Origin: Rhodospirillales bacterium | GTDB taxonomy: Bacteria; Pseudomonadota; Alphaproteobacteria; UBA9219 | Direction of reading: 5' to 3' | NCBI GenBank assembly: GCA_015654915.1 | Contig: JAATFY010000156.1 | Location: 1 to 10,618 of the forward strand | Length of the DNA stretch: 10,618 nt | Shown here: positions 1-6,374 of the stretch, piece after piece | Position numbering within the stretch: position 1 is the first letter of the stretch | How the letters are laid out: each line of letters opens with the position of its first letter | The notes under the pieces: model-generated | What the model was told of the DNA's origin: nothing | The model's input: only the letters and a program-made list of their open reading frames with translations | Databases searched by the model: none | Translations under genes and position numbers: made by a program

Positions 1-205
1 ATCCATGCAGGATAACCGGCAGATCGCTTTCCGTTATTGCGACAATAGCAATCCCAACGGCTCGCTCGGCGATATTGCCGGCGTTTTCAACAAAGCCCGC
101 AATGTTATGGGCATGATGCCGCATCCGGAAGACGCGGTCGAGCCGCTGCATGGCAGTACGGATGGTTCCGTTTTGTTTGAAAGTATCGCGAAGGTTTTAG
201 GATGA
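1..205 (+). CDS. purQ: FGAM synthase glutaminase subunit PurQ (3' end only)
   Basis: This is the C-terminal part of PurQ, the class I glutaminase that releases ammonia from glutamine for PurL in the fourth step of IMP synthesis. The visible part has the family's closing block: YCD followed by NPNGS, a segment ending in GMMPHPEDAVEP, and a short C-terminal helix. The His and Glu of PHPE are the second and third members of the Cys-His-Glu triad; the nucleophile Cys lies upstream of the window. The reading frame is open from base 2, and the stop TGA at 203-205 overlaps the next start codon (ATGA), so the following gene is probably translationally coupled. Assignment is from motif recognition and from purL downstream. 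PurS would be expected just upstream but cannot be seen. Confidence 0.93.
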   Translation, partial: SMQDNRQIAFRYCDNSNPNGSLGDIAGVFNKARNVMGMMPHPEDAVEPLHGSTDGSVLFESIAKVLG

Positions 206-483
206 TGGTCATCAAATCCATTGCATTGGGTTTTTGCTTGTCATTGCTTTCATTGCCAGTTTCTGCGCAAACATATCCGGATGAATGGTTCCAATGTCAG
301 AACGACAGTGAATGTGTTGTGGTCTGCAGAGGTTGCGGCGACGTGCCTATAAATAAAAAATACTCAGATCATGCAAAGGAGCTCGGTAATATTTGTTTAG
401 CTTCAAGGCCTTGTTTTTCGAATGCTATCGGTAAATGCACGAATAACAGATGTACCGTCGAACTTCCGGATAAACAAAAATGA
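202..483 (+). CDS. Small secreted cysteine-rich protein, unknown function, inside the pur operon
   Basis: A 93-residue protein that I do not recognise. Residues 1-22 look like a Sec signal peptide: a Lys, a hydrophobic core (IALGFCLSLLSLP), and a VSA|Q cleavage site. The mature part of about 71 residues has eight cysteines (32, 38, 42, 45, 65, 71, 79, 84), an even number that suits four disulfides in the periplasm. It is joined to purQ by ATGA at its start and to purL by ATGA at its stop, so it is embedded in the operon. It is more AT-rich than its neighbours: a hand count over 241-480 gives 100 GC of 240, against 36 of 60 at 901-960 in purL. That suggests later insertion or relaxed codon choice. 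A periplasmic disulfide protein has no obvious role in purine synthesis; expression coupling may be incidental. Confidence 0.75.
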   Translation: MMVIKSIALGFCLSLLSLPVSAQTYPDEWFQCQNDSECVVVCRGCGDVPINKKYSDHAKELGNICLASRPCFSNAIGKCTNNRCTVELPDKQK

Positions 484-2693
484 CCATGGCGGCGAAAAAA
501 ATGACCGAACTGAACCCCGGCATCGATAAGCTGCTGGCCGAACATGGCATGACGCGCGAAGAATATGACGTGCTGCTGGGTGTGCTGGGGCGTGAGCCGA
601 GTTTGGCCGAGTTCGGCGTGGCGGCTGCCATGTGGTCGGAGCATTGTTCCTATAAATCGACGCGCGTGTGGTTGAAACAACTGCCGACCAAGGCGCCGCA
701 TGTCATTTGCGGTCCGGGCGAAAACGCCGGGGTTATCGATATCGGTGACGGGCAGGCGGCGGTTTTCAAGATCGAAAGCCACAATCACCCGTCCTATATC
801 GAGCCTTATCAGGGCGCGGCGACGGGCGTCGGTGGCATTTTGCGCGATGTATTCACCATGGGTGCGCGGCCGATCGCGAATTTGAATGCGCTACGCTTCG
901 GCGATCCGAAACATCCGAAAACCAAATCGCTTGTGTCCGGCGTTGTGGCGGGCATCGGCGGTTACGGCAATTGTGTCGGCATTCCGACTGTCGGCGGCGA
1001 AACCAATTTCCATTCCAGCTATAACGGCAATTGCCTCGTCAACGCCATGACGGTCGGCATCGCCGATAAAAACAAGATTTTTTATTCCGCCGCCGCCGGT
1101 ATCGGTAATCCGGTCGTCTATGTCGGTTCCAAAACCGGGCGCGACGGCATCAAGGGCGCTACCATGGCCTCCGGCGAGTTCAACGCCGATGCCGACGCCA
1201 AGCGCCCGACCGTGCAGGTCGGTGATCCTTTTGCCGAGAAATTGCTGATCGAGGCGTGCCTTGAACTCATGGCTACGGATTCCATCATTTCCATTCAGGA
1301 TATGGGCGCGGCGGGCCTGACATCGACTTCGGTCGAAATGGCGTCCAAAGGCAATCTTGGCATCGAGCTTGACCTTGATAAAGTGCCGCAGCGCGAACTG
1401 AACATGAGCGCCTACGAAATTATGCTTTCCGAAAGCCAGGAACGCATGCTGATGGTGTTGAAGCCGGGGCGTGAAGCCGATGCCGCCCGTATTTTCCATA
1501 AATGGGAACTCGATTTCGCCGTGATCGGCAAACTGACCGACACCGGACATCTTGTCTGCAAGAGAGACGGCAAAACCGAAGTCGATATTCCCGTCGGGCC
1601 GCTGGTTGAACAATCGCCGCTTTATAATCGCCCCTGGGAGCCGACGCCGTTGCAGGCTACAATCGATGCCGCGCAATATCCTCTGCCGAAAGACGCGACG
1701 CCTTTCACGGTTTTGCAGAAACTGATGGCCTCGCCGGATTTATGCTCGCGCCGCTGGATTTGGGAACAGTATGACAGCCTGATCGGCGCCAATACCTCGC
1801 AAGGTCCGGGCGGCGACGCCGCTGTTGTACGTCTTGATGGCTCGAACAAAGCTTTGGCGATAACGGTCGATTGCTCGCCGCGTTACTGCGCCGCCGATCC
1901 CGTCATGGGCGGCAAGCAGGCGGTCGCCGGGACATGGCGCAATTTGTGCGCGGTCGGCGCGAAGCCGTTGGCCATTACCGACAATATGAATTTCGGGAAT
2001 CCCGAGAAGCCACGCATCATGGGGCAGTTCGTCGGAGCCGTGCAGGGCATCAAGGAAGCCTGCATCGCGCTCGACTATCCGGTCGTATCGGGTAATTGCA
2101 GTCTTTATAATGAAACGAACGGCAGCCCGATTTTACCTGCGCCGGTTATCGGCGGCGTCGGTTTGATCGAGGATGTGACCAAAGCCGCCAATATTGCTTT
2201 CAAAGGCGAAGGCGAAGCGATTTTCGTCGTCGGCGAGACAAAGGGCCATATCGGCCAGTCGCTTTATTTGCGCGAAATCCACGGCAAGGAAGATGGCGCT
2301 CCGCCGCCGGTTCATCTGACCGCCGAACGGCGCCATGGCAAATTCATGCGTACATTGATTGCGGCAGGTGATATTACGGCCTGCCACGATGTTGCCGACG
2401 GCGGATTGCTGGTTGCGCTTGCCGAAATGGCGCTGGCAGGTGATGTCGGCTGTTCGCTTGATGTGGTCGATGCCGATGCGGGCTTCTGGTTCGGCGAAGA
2501 TCAGGCGCGTTACGTTATCACCACGAAAGACGCCGACAATTTCCTCGAAAAAGCGGAAGCCGCCGAAGTTCCCTGCCTTCTGCTGGGCCAGACATTCGGC
2601 AAAAGCCTTGTGATCAAAGGGAAAGGCAGCCTCGAACTTTCTTCGCTGCGAACCCTTCACGAAGGCTGGTTGCCGCACTATATGAGTGAATAG
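480..2693 (+). CDS. purL: Phosphoribosylformylglycinamidine synthase subunit PurL
   Basis: PurL is the ATP-dependent synthetase subunit that converts FGAR to FGAM in the cytoplasm, using ammonia from PurQ, with PurS as the bridging subunit. The length of 737 residues fits the small, three-subunit type of PurL rather than the fused form of about 1,300 residues. Visible family blocks are MWSEHCSYKSTR (the conserved His is residue 55 here), IESHNHPS, GAATGVGGILRD, the PTVGGE block, QDMGAAGLTS, and in the second half QGPGGDAAVV and CHDVADGGLLVALAE. The start is ambiguous: ATG at 480 overlaps the preceding stop, and ATGs at 486 and 501 are in frame. Many PurL proteins begin close to the ATG at 501, which would remove seven residues. 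No strong Shine-Dalgarno site precedes any of the three, which fits translational coupling at 480. Confidence 0.97.
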   Translation: MTMAAKKMTELNPGIDKLLAEHGMTREEYDVLLGVLGREPSLAEFGVAAAMWSEHCSYKSTRVWLKQLPTKAPHVICGPGENAGVIDIGDGQAAVFKIESHNHPSYIEPYQGAATGVGGILRDVFTMGARPIANLNALRFGDPKHPKTKSLVSGVVAGIGGYGNCVGIPTVGGETNFHSSYNGNCLVNAMTVGIADKNKIFYSAAAGIGNPVVYVGSKTGRDGIKGATMASGEFNADADAKRPTVQVGDPFAEKLLIEACLELMATDSIISIQDMGAAGLTSTSVEMASKGNLGIELDLDKVPQRELNMSAYEIMLSESQERMLMVLKPGREADAARIFHKWELDFAVIGKLTDTGHLVCKRDGKTEVDIPVGPLVEQSPLYNRPWEPTPLQATIDAAQYPLPKDATPFTVLQKLMASPDLCSRRWIWEQYDSLIGANTSQGPGGDAAVVRLDGSNKALAITVDCSPRYCAADPVMGGKQAVAGTWRNLCAVGAKPLAITDNMNFGNPEKPRIMGQFVGAVQGIKEACIALDYPVVSGNCSLYNETNGSPILPAPVIGGVGLIEDVTKAANIAFKGEGEAIFVVGETKGHIGQSLYLREIHGKEDGAPPPVHLTAERRHGKFMRTLIAAGDITACHDVADGGLLVALAEMALAGDVGCSLDVVDADAGFWFGEDQARYVITTKDADNFLEKAEAAEVPCLLLGQTFGKSLVIKGKGSLELSSLRTLHEGWLPHYMSE

Positions 2694-2704
2694 GAGATTC
2701 CATT

Positions 2705-2959
2705 ATGGCTATGAACGCAGACGAAATCGAACGGTTGATCAAGGAAGCGCTGCCGGATGCACGCGTCGAGATCAAGGATTTGCGCGGCGACGGCGACCAT
2801 TACGAGGCCTACGTCGAAAGCGCGGCGTTCTTCGGCAAGTCGCGGGTGCAGCAGCACCAGATGGTTTATGCCGCGCTACAGGGGCGTGTCGGTGGCGTGT
2901 TGCATGCGCTGGCTTTAACGACCGTTGTGCCCGATCAACAGGCTTCCCAACAAGGATAA
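2705..2959 (+). CDS. bolA: BolA family protein, IbaG/YrbA-like
   Basis: An 84-residue BolA-fold protein. BolA proteins pair with CGFS monothiol glutaredoxins to hold or pass on a [2Fe-2S] cluster, and some act in stress regulation. The hallmark segment GKSRVQQHQMVYAAL (about 44-58) carries the invariant His (H51). A second His (H32, in GDGDHYEAY) sits in the variable loop that offers the other ligand in the BolA-H class. The C-terminus GVLHALALTTVVP matches the IbaG type. ATG at 2705 lies 7-8 nt after AGGAG, ten bases after the purL stop, so it is part of the same operon. grxD follows 18 bases downstream, which is the partner one would expect. A second in-frame ATG at 2711 is less well placed. 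Confidence 0.92.
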   Translation: MAMNADEIERLIKEALPDARVEIKDLRGDGDHYEAYVESAAFFGKSRVQQHQMVYAALQGRVGGVLHALALTTVVPDQQASQQG

Positions 2960-2977
2960 AGAAAGAAGGAGATTATT

Positions 2978-3328
2978 ATGGTCGATTCATCCGTTGCCGA
3001 ACGCATCCGCGCCGATATCAACGCAAACGATGTCGTACTTTATATGAAGGGCACGCCGGTATTTCCGCAATGCGGCTTCTCGGCGCAGTCCGTGCAAATT
3101 CTCAGCATGCTGGGCGTGAAGTTCAAGGGCGTGGACATTCTCAGCGATCCGAGCCTGCGTCAGGGCATCAAGGATTTCAGCAACTGGCCGACTATTCCCC
3201 AGCTTTATATCAAAGGCGAATTTGTCGGCGGTTGCGACATCATGCGCGAAATGTTCCAGAGCGGAGAATTGCAAAAGACGCTGAGTGAAAAAGGCGTTCC
3301 CTTCGACATGCAGCAGAGAACCGCCTAG
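2978..3328 (+). CDS. grxD: Monothiol glutaredoxin, CGFS type (Grx4)
   Basis: A 116-residue CGFS glutaredoxin. The family binds a glutathione-coordinated [2Fe-2S] cluster as a dimer or with BolA, and delivers clusters to target proteins. The active-site CGFS is at residues 32-35, preceded by KGTPVFPQ, with the glutathione-contacting Lys at 24. WPTIPQLYI contains the cis-Pro TIP motif, and FVGGCDIM is the second glutathione-binding loop. Length and domain structure are those of the single-domain bacterial form, with no N-terminal thioredoxin-like extension. ATG at 2978 follows a good AAGGAG site. It closes the operon after its BolA partner; no further plus-strand gene follows before the rpsM promoter. 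Confidence 0.96.
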   Translation: MVDSSVAERIRADINANDVVLYMKGTPVFPQCGFSAQSVQILSMLGVKFKGVDILSDPSLRQGIKDFSNWPTIPQLYIKGEFVGGCDIMREMFQSGELQKTLSEKGVPFDMQQRTA

Positions 3329-3345
3329 CCGAAGTTCGGCGGGTT
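3319..3345 (+). terminator. Weak candidate hairpin at the grxD 3' end
   Basis: CCGCC (3321-3325) can pair with GGCGG (3338-3342), flanked by AA and TT with one bulged G, and the loop contains a smaller GCCG/CGGC inverted repeat. It overlaps the grxD stop codon and lies between convergent reading frames, which suits a terminator. However, only a short mixed TTAATT follows rather than a real U-tract, so the call is weak. Confidence 0.25.
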
Positions 3346-3592
3346 AATTGCTGCGCGGCGGCGTTTTTTCGGTTTCTTCCTTGCGCGTATAACCGCCATG
3401 GCCAGCGCCGTTTACGGCGTAGGATTCGCCGACATATGTGACTCCGGAGAGCGGCTGCATAGCGGCATAGTCGCCGATACGCGTTTCATCGACAGTCTGT
3501 TTCTTAGGGGCAGGGGTGGACGTTAAGGTCCTCCTTGGTTTTTGTGCGTTGCGGTATAATATAAGTTCCAAATCACTAAAATAAGGATACAT
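3344..3592 (-). CDS. Possible small hypothetical protein; start codon in doubt
   Basis: An open minus-strand frame of 82 codons from ATG at 3592, with no recognised family. The part downstream of about 3523 uses codons typical of this genome (GGC, GCC, GAA, CGC) and reads as a short hydrophilic protein with Gly- and Tyr-containing repeats of mixed character (TYVGESYAVNGAGHGGYTRKEE). The first 23 codons look different, AT-rich and without a ribosome site before the ATG. A strong AAGGAGG lies at 3536-3530, and six bases later, in frame, stands ACG (3523-3521), where a start codon would be expected. The real product may therefore be 59 residues from a non-AUG start, or the gene may have lost its start. 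No signal peptide or membrane segment is visible in either version. Confidence 0.4.
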   Translation of the reverse strand: MYPYFSDLELILYRNAQKPRRTLTSTPAPKKQTVDETRIGDYAAMQPLSGVTYVGESYAVNGAGHGGYTRKEETEKTPPRSN

Positions 3593-3732
3593 ATTTAAAA
3601 TTGTTATTGGTTTACAATGAGTTAATAATCAAAATTATCAATGGGTTAGAAAGTTGCGCCCATGACACAGTGCAAAAACAATTACAGGAAACCGGTATGC
3701 AGGGCCCTGTTTAAACGGGGTGGTGGGTGCGC

Positions 3733-3760
3733 TTGACTCGGAGCCGCCGATCCCTATACT
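3733..3760 (+). promoter_or_regulatory. Sigma-70-type promoter of the rpsM operon
   Basis: TTGACT (3733-3738) and TATACT (3755-3760) are separated by 16 bases, close to the housekeeping consensus, with a GC-rich start region after the -10 box. Transcription should begin near 3767, giving a leader of about 136 nt before the GTG of rpsM. The 140 bases upstream (3593-3732) are AT-rich, and I see no gene in them. Confidence 0.75.
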
Positions 3761-3766
3761 CCGCCG

Positions 3767-3902
3767 CCTCGGGCCTGAATGTCGGGTCTGAGCCCTTTTT
3801 TGCGTCCTCAAGACCGGTTTTTATCGGCGCGTCCCACATGATAGCGCCCATGTGCCGGTTTTGTTTTTTTAACGCAGGGGTTAACACTGAAGGAGACTCT
3901 AC
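3767..3902 (+). promoter_or_regulatory. rpsM leader with terminator and antiterminator-like alternatives
   Basis: The untranslated leader can form two exclusive structures. In the first, 3785-3792 pairs with 3807-3815 (GGTCTGAG with CTC-A-AGACC, 8 bp with one bulged A). In the second, 3809-3817 pairs with 3855-3863 (9 bp including one G-U), and CACATG (3835-3840) with CATGTG (3849-3854) stacks on it with a 17-nt bulge on the 5' side. The second form is followed at once by seven T (3864-3870), as in an intrinsic terminator. A third option, GGCGC (3826-3830) with GCGCC (3844-3848), excludes the CACATG stem. A 4-bp GGGC/GCCC hairpin before six T (3771-3801) is weaker. The ribosome site AAGGAG lies beyond all of these. 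This resembles attenuation control of a ribosomal operon, but it was folded by hand. Confidence 0.5.
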
Positions 3903-4283
3903 GTGGCCCGTATTGCAGGCGTAAATATTCCGGCGACCAAGCCGTTGCACATTGCGTTGCGTTACATTTTCGGAATCGGTCCCAAGCATTCGCTGCAGAT
4001 CTGCGAACGCACCGGCATCGAGCCGACGAAGCGCGTTAACGTTTTGACCGAAGCCGAAATCCTGAAAGTGCGCGAGGACATCGACAAGCACTATAAAGTC
4101 GAAGGCGATTTGCGCCGCGACGTTGCCATGAACATCAAGCGTTTGATGGATCTCGGCTGCTATCGCGGCCTGCGCCATCGTAAAGGCCTGCCGGTTCGCG
4201 GCCAGCGCACGCACACCAACGCACGCACCCGCAAGGGCCGCGCCAAGCCGATCACCGGCAAGAAGATTGCAACCAAGAAATAA
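3903..4283 (+). CDS. rpsM: 30S ribosomal protein S13 (uS13)
   Basis: S13 sits in the head of the small subunit and contacts the large subunit and P-site tRNA. The 126-residue sequence opens MARIAGVNIPATKPLHIALRYIFGIG and has the family signature GLRHRKGLPVRGQRTHTNARTRKG near the C-terminus, with the usual basic tail. The start is GTG at 3903, placed 7-8 nt after a good AAGGAG. It is the first gene of its transcript, with its own promoter at 3733-3760. In many alphaproteobacteria secY and adk lie directly upstream; here they do not. Confidence 0.98.
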   Translation: MARIAGVNIPATKPLHIALRYIFGIGPKHSLQICERTGIEPTKRVNVLTEAEILKVREDIDKHYKVEGDLRRDVAMNIKRLMDLGCYRGLRHRKGLPVRGQRTHTNARTRKGRAKPITGKKIATKK

Positions 4284-4308
4284 TCAGCAGGGATAAGCGA
4301 ACAGCATC

Positions 4309-4743
4309 ATGGCCAAAGAAGCAAAAAAAGAAACCGCGAAGACTGAAGGCGCCGAAGGCAAAGCCGCCGGCCCGCGCAAGCGCAAGGAGCGCAAAAATAT
4401 CGTCAACGGTATTTGCCATGTGAATGCGAGCTTCAACAACACCATCATCACGGTTGCGGATTCGCAGGGCAACACGATTGCCTGGTCGTCGTCAGGCCTG
4501 ATGGGCTTCAAGGGTTCGCGCAAATCGACGCCGTACGCCGCGCAGATGGCCGCCGAAGACGCGGGCCGCAAGGCGATGGAACACGGCGTTCGCACGCTGG
4601 AAGTCGAAGTGAAGGGCCCCGGTGCGGGCCGCGAGTCCGCTTTGCGCGCTTTGCAGTCGGTCGGATTTTCGATCACGTCGATCCGTGACGTGACGCCGGT
4701 GCCGCACAACGGCTGCCGTCCACGCAAGCGCCGCCGCGTATAG
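4309..4743 (+). CDS. rpsK: 30S ribosomal protein S11 (uS11)
   Basis: S11 is a platform protein of the small subunit that contacts 16S rRNA near the E-site. The 144-residue sequence contains the core NIVNGICHVNASFNNTIITV, then AWSSSGLMGFKGSRKSTPYAAQ, and ends with RDVTPVPHNGCRPRKRRRV, the standard C-terminal signature. It has an N-terminal Lys/Ala/Glu-rich extension of about 15 residues compared with the usual 129 or so; such tails are common in this clade. It follows rpsM by 25 bases in one transcript. The AGGGA ribosome site is about 15 bases from the ATG, farther than usual, so coupling to rpsM may help. Confidence 0.98.
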   Translation: MAKEAKKETAKTEGAEGKAAGPRKRKERKNIVNGICHVNASFNNTIITVADSQGNTIAWSSSGLMGFKGSRKSTPYAAQMAAEDAGRKAMEHGVRTLEVEVKGPGAGRESALRALQSVGFSITSIRDVTPVPHNGCRPRKRRRV

Positions 4744-4755
4744 TTTTTAATCAAG

Positions 4756-4770
4756 GCGGCGTTTAGCCGC
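4756..4770 (+). promoter_or_regulatory. Short hairpin between rpsK and rpoA
   Basis: GCGGC (4756-4760) and GCCGC (4766-4770) form a 5-bp stem with a 5-nt loop, 20 bases before the rpoA ribosome site. No T-run follows, so it is not a terminator. It could set mRNA stability or translation of rpoA relative to rpsK; that is inference. Confidence 0.3.
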
Positions 4771-4801
4771 GAAAGTGTTCTCGAACGAAAGAGGTCAGAC
4801 C

Positions 4802-5815
4802 GTGCTGCAGAAAAACTGGAAATCGCTCATTCAACCGAACAAGCAAGTCCATGCTTCGGAAAGCGCCCGCAACGTCGCGACGCTGGTCGCCGAACCGCTG
4901 GAACGCGGCTTCGGCATGACGCTCGGCAACGCGCTGCGTCGCGTTCTGCTGTCGTCGCTGCAAGGCGCTGCCGTGACCTCGATACAGGTCGAAGGCGTGC
5001 TGCATGAGTTCTCGTCGATCCCCGGCGTCCGCGAAGACGTCACCGACATCATCCTGAACATCAAGGGCCTTGCCCTGCGGATGCATTCCGAAATGCCGCG
5101 CAAAGTCCGTCTTCGTGCCGAAGGGCCGGGCGAAGTGACCGCCAAGCAGATCGAAACCGGCGCCGATATCGAAGTGATGAACCCCGAAATGGTCATCTGC
5201 ACGCTGGATCGCGGCGCGCATCTGTCGATGGAACTGACGGTCGAAACCGGCCGCGGTTACATTCCGGCCTCCGTTTTGCGCAAGGAAGATACGCCCATCG
5301 GCCTGATGCCGATCGACGCTTTGTTCAGCCCCGTCCGCAAAGTTGCTTATAAGGTCGAAAACAGCCGTGTCGGTCAGGTCACCGACTATGACAAGCTGTC
5401 GCTGACGGTCGAAACCGACGGTTCAATTTCGCCGGAAGACGCGATTGCCATCAGCGCCCGCATTCTGCAAGACCAGATGCAGCTCTTCATCAATTTCGAA
5501 GAACCGCGCCAGAGCGTCCAGCAGGAAGCCGTTGGCGAACTGCCGTTCAACCGCAATCTCCTCCGCAAGGTGGACGAGCTGGAACTTTCGGTGCGTTCGG
5601 CCAACTGCCTCAAGAACGACAACATCGTCTATATCGGCGATCTGGTCCAGAAGAGCGAAGGCGAAATGCTCCGCACGCCGAATTTCGGCCGCAAGAGCCT
5701 GAACGAAATCAAGGAAGTTCTGACGCAGATGGGACTCAATCTCGGTATGCAGATCCCCAACTGGCCGCCGGAAAACATCGAAGATCTGGCCAAGCGTCTC
5801 GAAGAGCCGTTCTAA
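4802..5815 (+). CDS. rpoA: DNA-directed RNA polymerase subunit alpha
   Basis: RpoA dimerises to scaffold assembly of core RNA polymerase, and its C-terminal domain binds UP elements and activators. I chose GTG at 4802 rather than GTG at 4775: GAGG lies seven bases upstream of it, the product starts MLQKNWKSLIQPNK as family members do, and the length becomes 337 residues. With this start the DNA-contacting residues fall exactly on E. coli numbering: R265, N268 and C269 in VRSANCLK, and K298 in GRKSLNEIKEVL. The N-terminal dimerisation domain contains EPLERGFGMTLGNALRRVLLSSLQGAAV. All expected domains are present. It lies 58 bases after rpsK, with a small hairpin between, and 124 bases before rplQ. 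Confidence 0.98.
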   Translation: MLQKNWKSLIQPNKQVHASESARNVATLVAEPLERGFGMTLGNALRRVLLSSLQGAAVTSIQVEGVLHEFSSIPGVREDVTDIILNIKGLALRMHSEMPRKVRLRAEGPGEVTAKQIETGADIEVMNPEMVICTLDRGAHLSMELTVETGRGYIPASVLRKEDTPIGLMPIDALFSPVRKVAYKVENSRVGQVTDYDKLSLTVETDGSISPEDAIAISARILQDQMQLFINFEEPRQSVQQEAVGELPFNRNLLRKVDELELSVRSANCLKNDNIVYIGDLVQKSEGEMLRTPNFGRKSLNEIKEVLTQMGLNLGMQIPNWPPENIEDLAKRLEEPF

Positions 5816-5830
5816 GCCAAAGCCATTACA

Positions 5831-5872
5831 CGCCCGGATGCTGCAAGGGTAACCTTCAGGTCCGGGCGTTTT
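5831..5872 (+). terminator. Strong hairpin with GTAA tetraloop between rpoA and rplQ
   Basis: CGCCCGGA (5831-5838) pairs perfectly with TCCGGGCG (5861-5868). Inside, CTG (5841-5843) pairs with CAG (5857-5859) and AAGG (5845-5848) with CCTT (5853-5856), closing a GTAA loop of the GNRA type. TTTT follows at once (5869-5872). This looks like an intrinsic terminator, but the T-run is short and rplQ lies downstream without an obvious promoter, so partial read-through or an mRNA-processing or stability role is likely. A second, overlapping inverted repeat (CCGGTT/AACCGG, about 5879-5902) follows before rplQ. Confidence 0.65.
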
Positions 5873-5939
5873 ATCAACCGGTTCCTGCACGAACGCCAAC
5901 CGGCGAAATCACAGGGCCAAGCCATGAGGAGACACTGCC

Positions 5940-6374
5940 ATGCGTCACGGAAATGCCCATCGTAAGCTCAATATCACCGCCAGCCACCGCAAGGCGATGT
6001 TTGCCAACATGGCAACGGCCCTGATCGAGAACGAACAGATCAAGACCACACTGCCGAAGGCCAAGGATTTGCGTCCGATCGTCGAAAGCCTGATCACGCT
6101 CGGCAAGAAGGGCGGTCTTGCCAACCGTCGCCGCGCGCATTCCATCCTGCGCGATGAAAGCAGCGTCAAGAAACTGTTCGATGTATTGGCCACGCGTTAC
6201 AAGACGCGCACCGGCGGCTATACTCGCGTCCTTAAGGCCGGTTTCCGGTACGGCGACGCGGCGCCTATGGCGATGATCGAACTGGTCGATCGCGACACCG
6301 AAGCCAAGGGCCACAAGGATAACGAAAAGAAGGTCAAGCAGACCGACAAGGAAATGGACGAGGCCAAGGTCTGA
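5940..6374 (+). CDS. rplQ: 50S ribosomal protein L17 (bL17)
   Basis: L17 lies near the exit of the peptide tunnel of the large subunit. The 144-residue sequence begins MRHGNAHRKLNITASHRKAMFANMA and carries TLPKAKDLRPIVE, RRRAHSILRD, VLATRYKTRTGGYTRVLKAGFRYGDAAPMAMIELVDRD, all family hallmarks. After that comes a charged Lys/Glu/Asp tail of about 25 residues, typical of alphaproteobacterial forms. ATG at 5940 follows AGGAG by eight bases. The stop TGA shares one base with the ATG of the lipoprotein gene downstream (TGATG), indicating translational coupling. Confidence 0.98.
   Translation: MRHGNAHRKLNITASHRKAMFANMATALIENEQIKTTLPKAKDLRPIVESLITLGKKGGLANRRRAHSILRDESSVKKLFDVLATRYKTRTGGYTRVLKAGFRYGDAAPMAMIELVDRDTEAKGHKDNEKKVKQTDKEMDEAKV

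Noticed and set aside
891..1676. Long open minus-strand frame opposite purL
   Set aside because: purL is unmistakable on the plus strand. Such antisense frames are common in GC-rich coding DNA, and the predicted protein is compositionally odd with no ribosome site support.
2686..3288. 200-codon plus-strand frame over bolA and grxD
   Set aside because: It is out of frame with two clearly recognised genes and is Arg-rich, as off-frame translations are.
3555..3560. Perfect TATAAT on the plus strand as a second rpsM promoter
   Set aside because: The nearest -35-like TTGGTT is only 14 bases away and nothing better fits. The surrounding DNA is AT-rich, and the promoter at 3733-3760 is far stronger.
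3700..3709. CAGGGCCCTG palindrome upstream of the rpsM promoter
   Set aside because: A 10-base palindrome with no partner or context; it is short enough to occur by chance.
4775..4801. Longer rpoA starting at GTG 4775
   Set aside because: It lacks a ribosome site and adds nine residues not seen in RpoA. GTG 4802 has GAGG at the right distance and puts R265, N268, C269 and K298 on the E. coli numbers.
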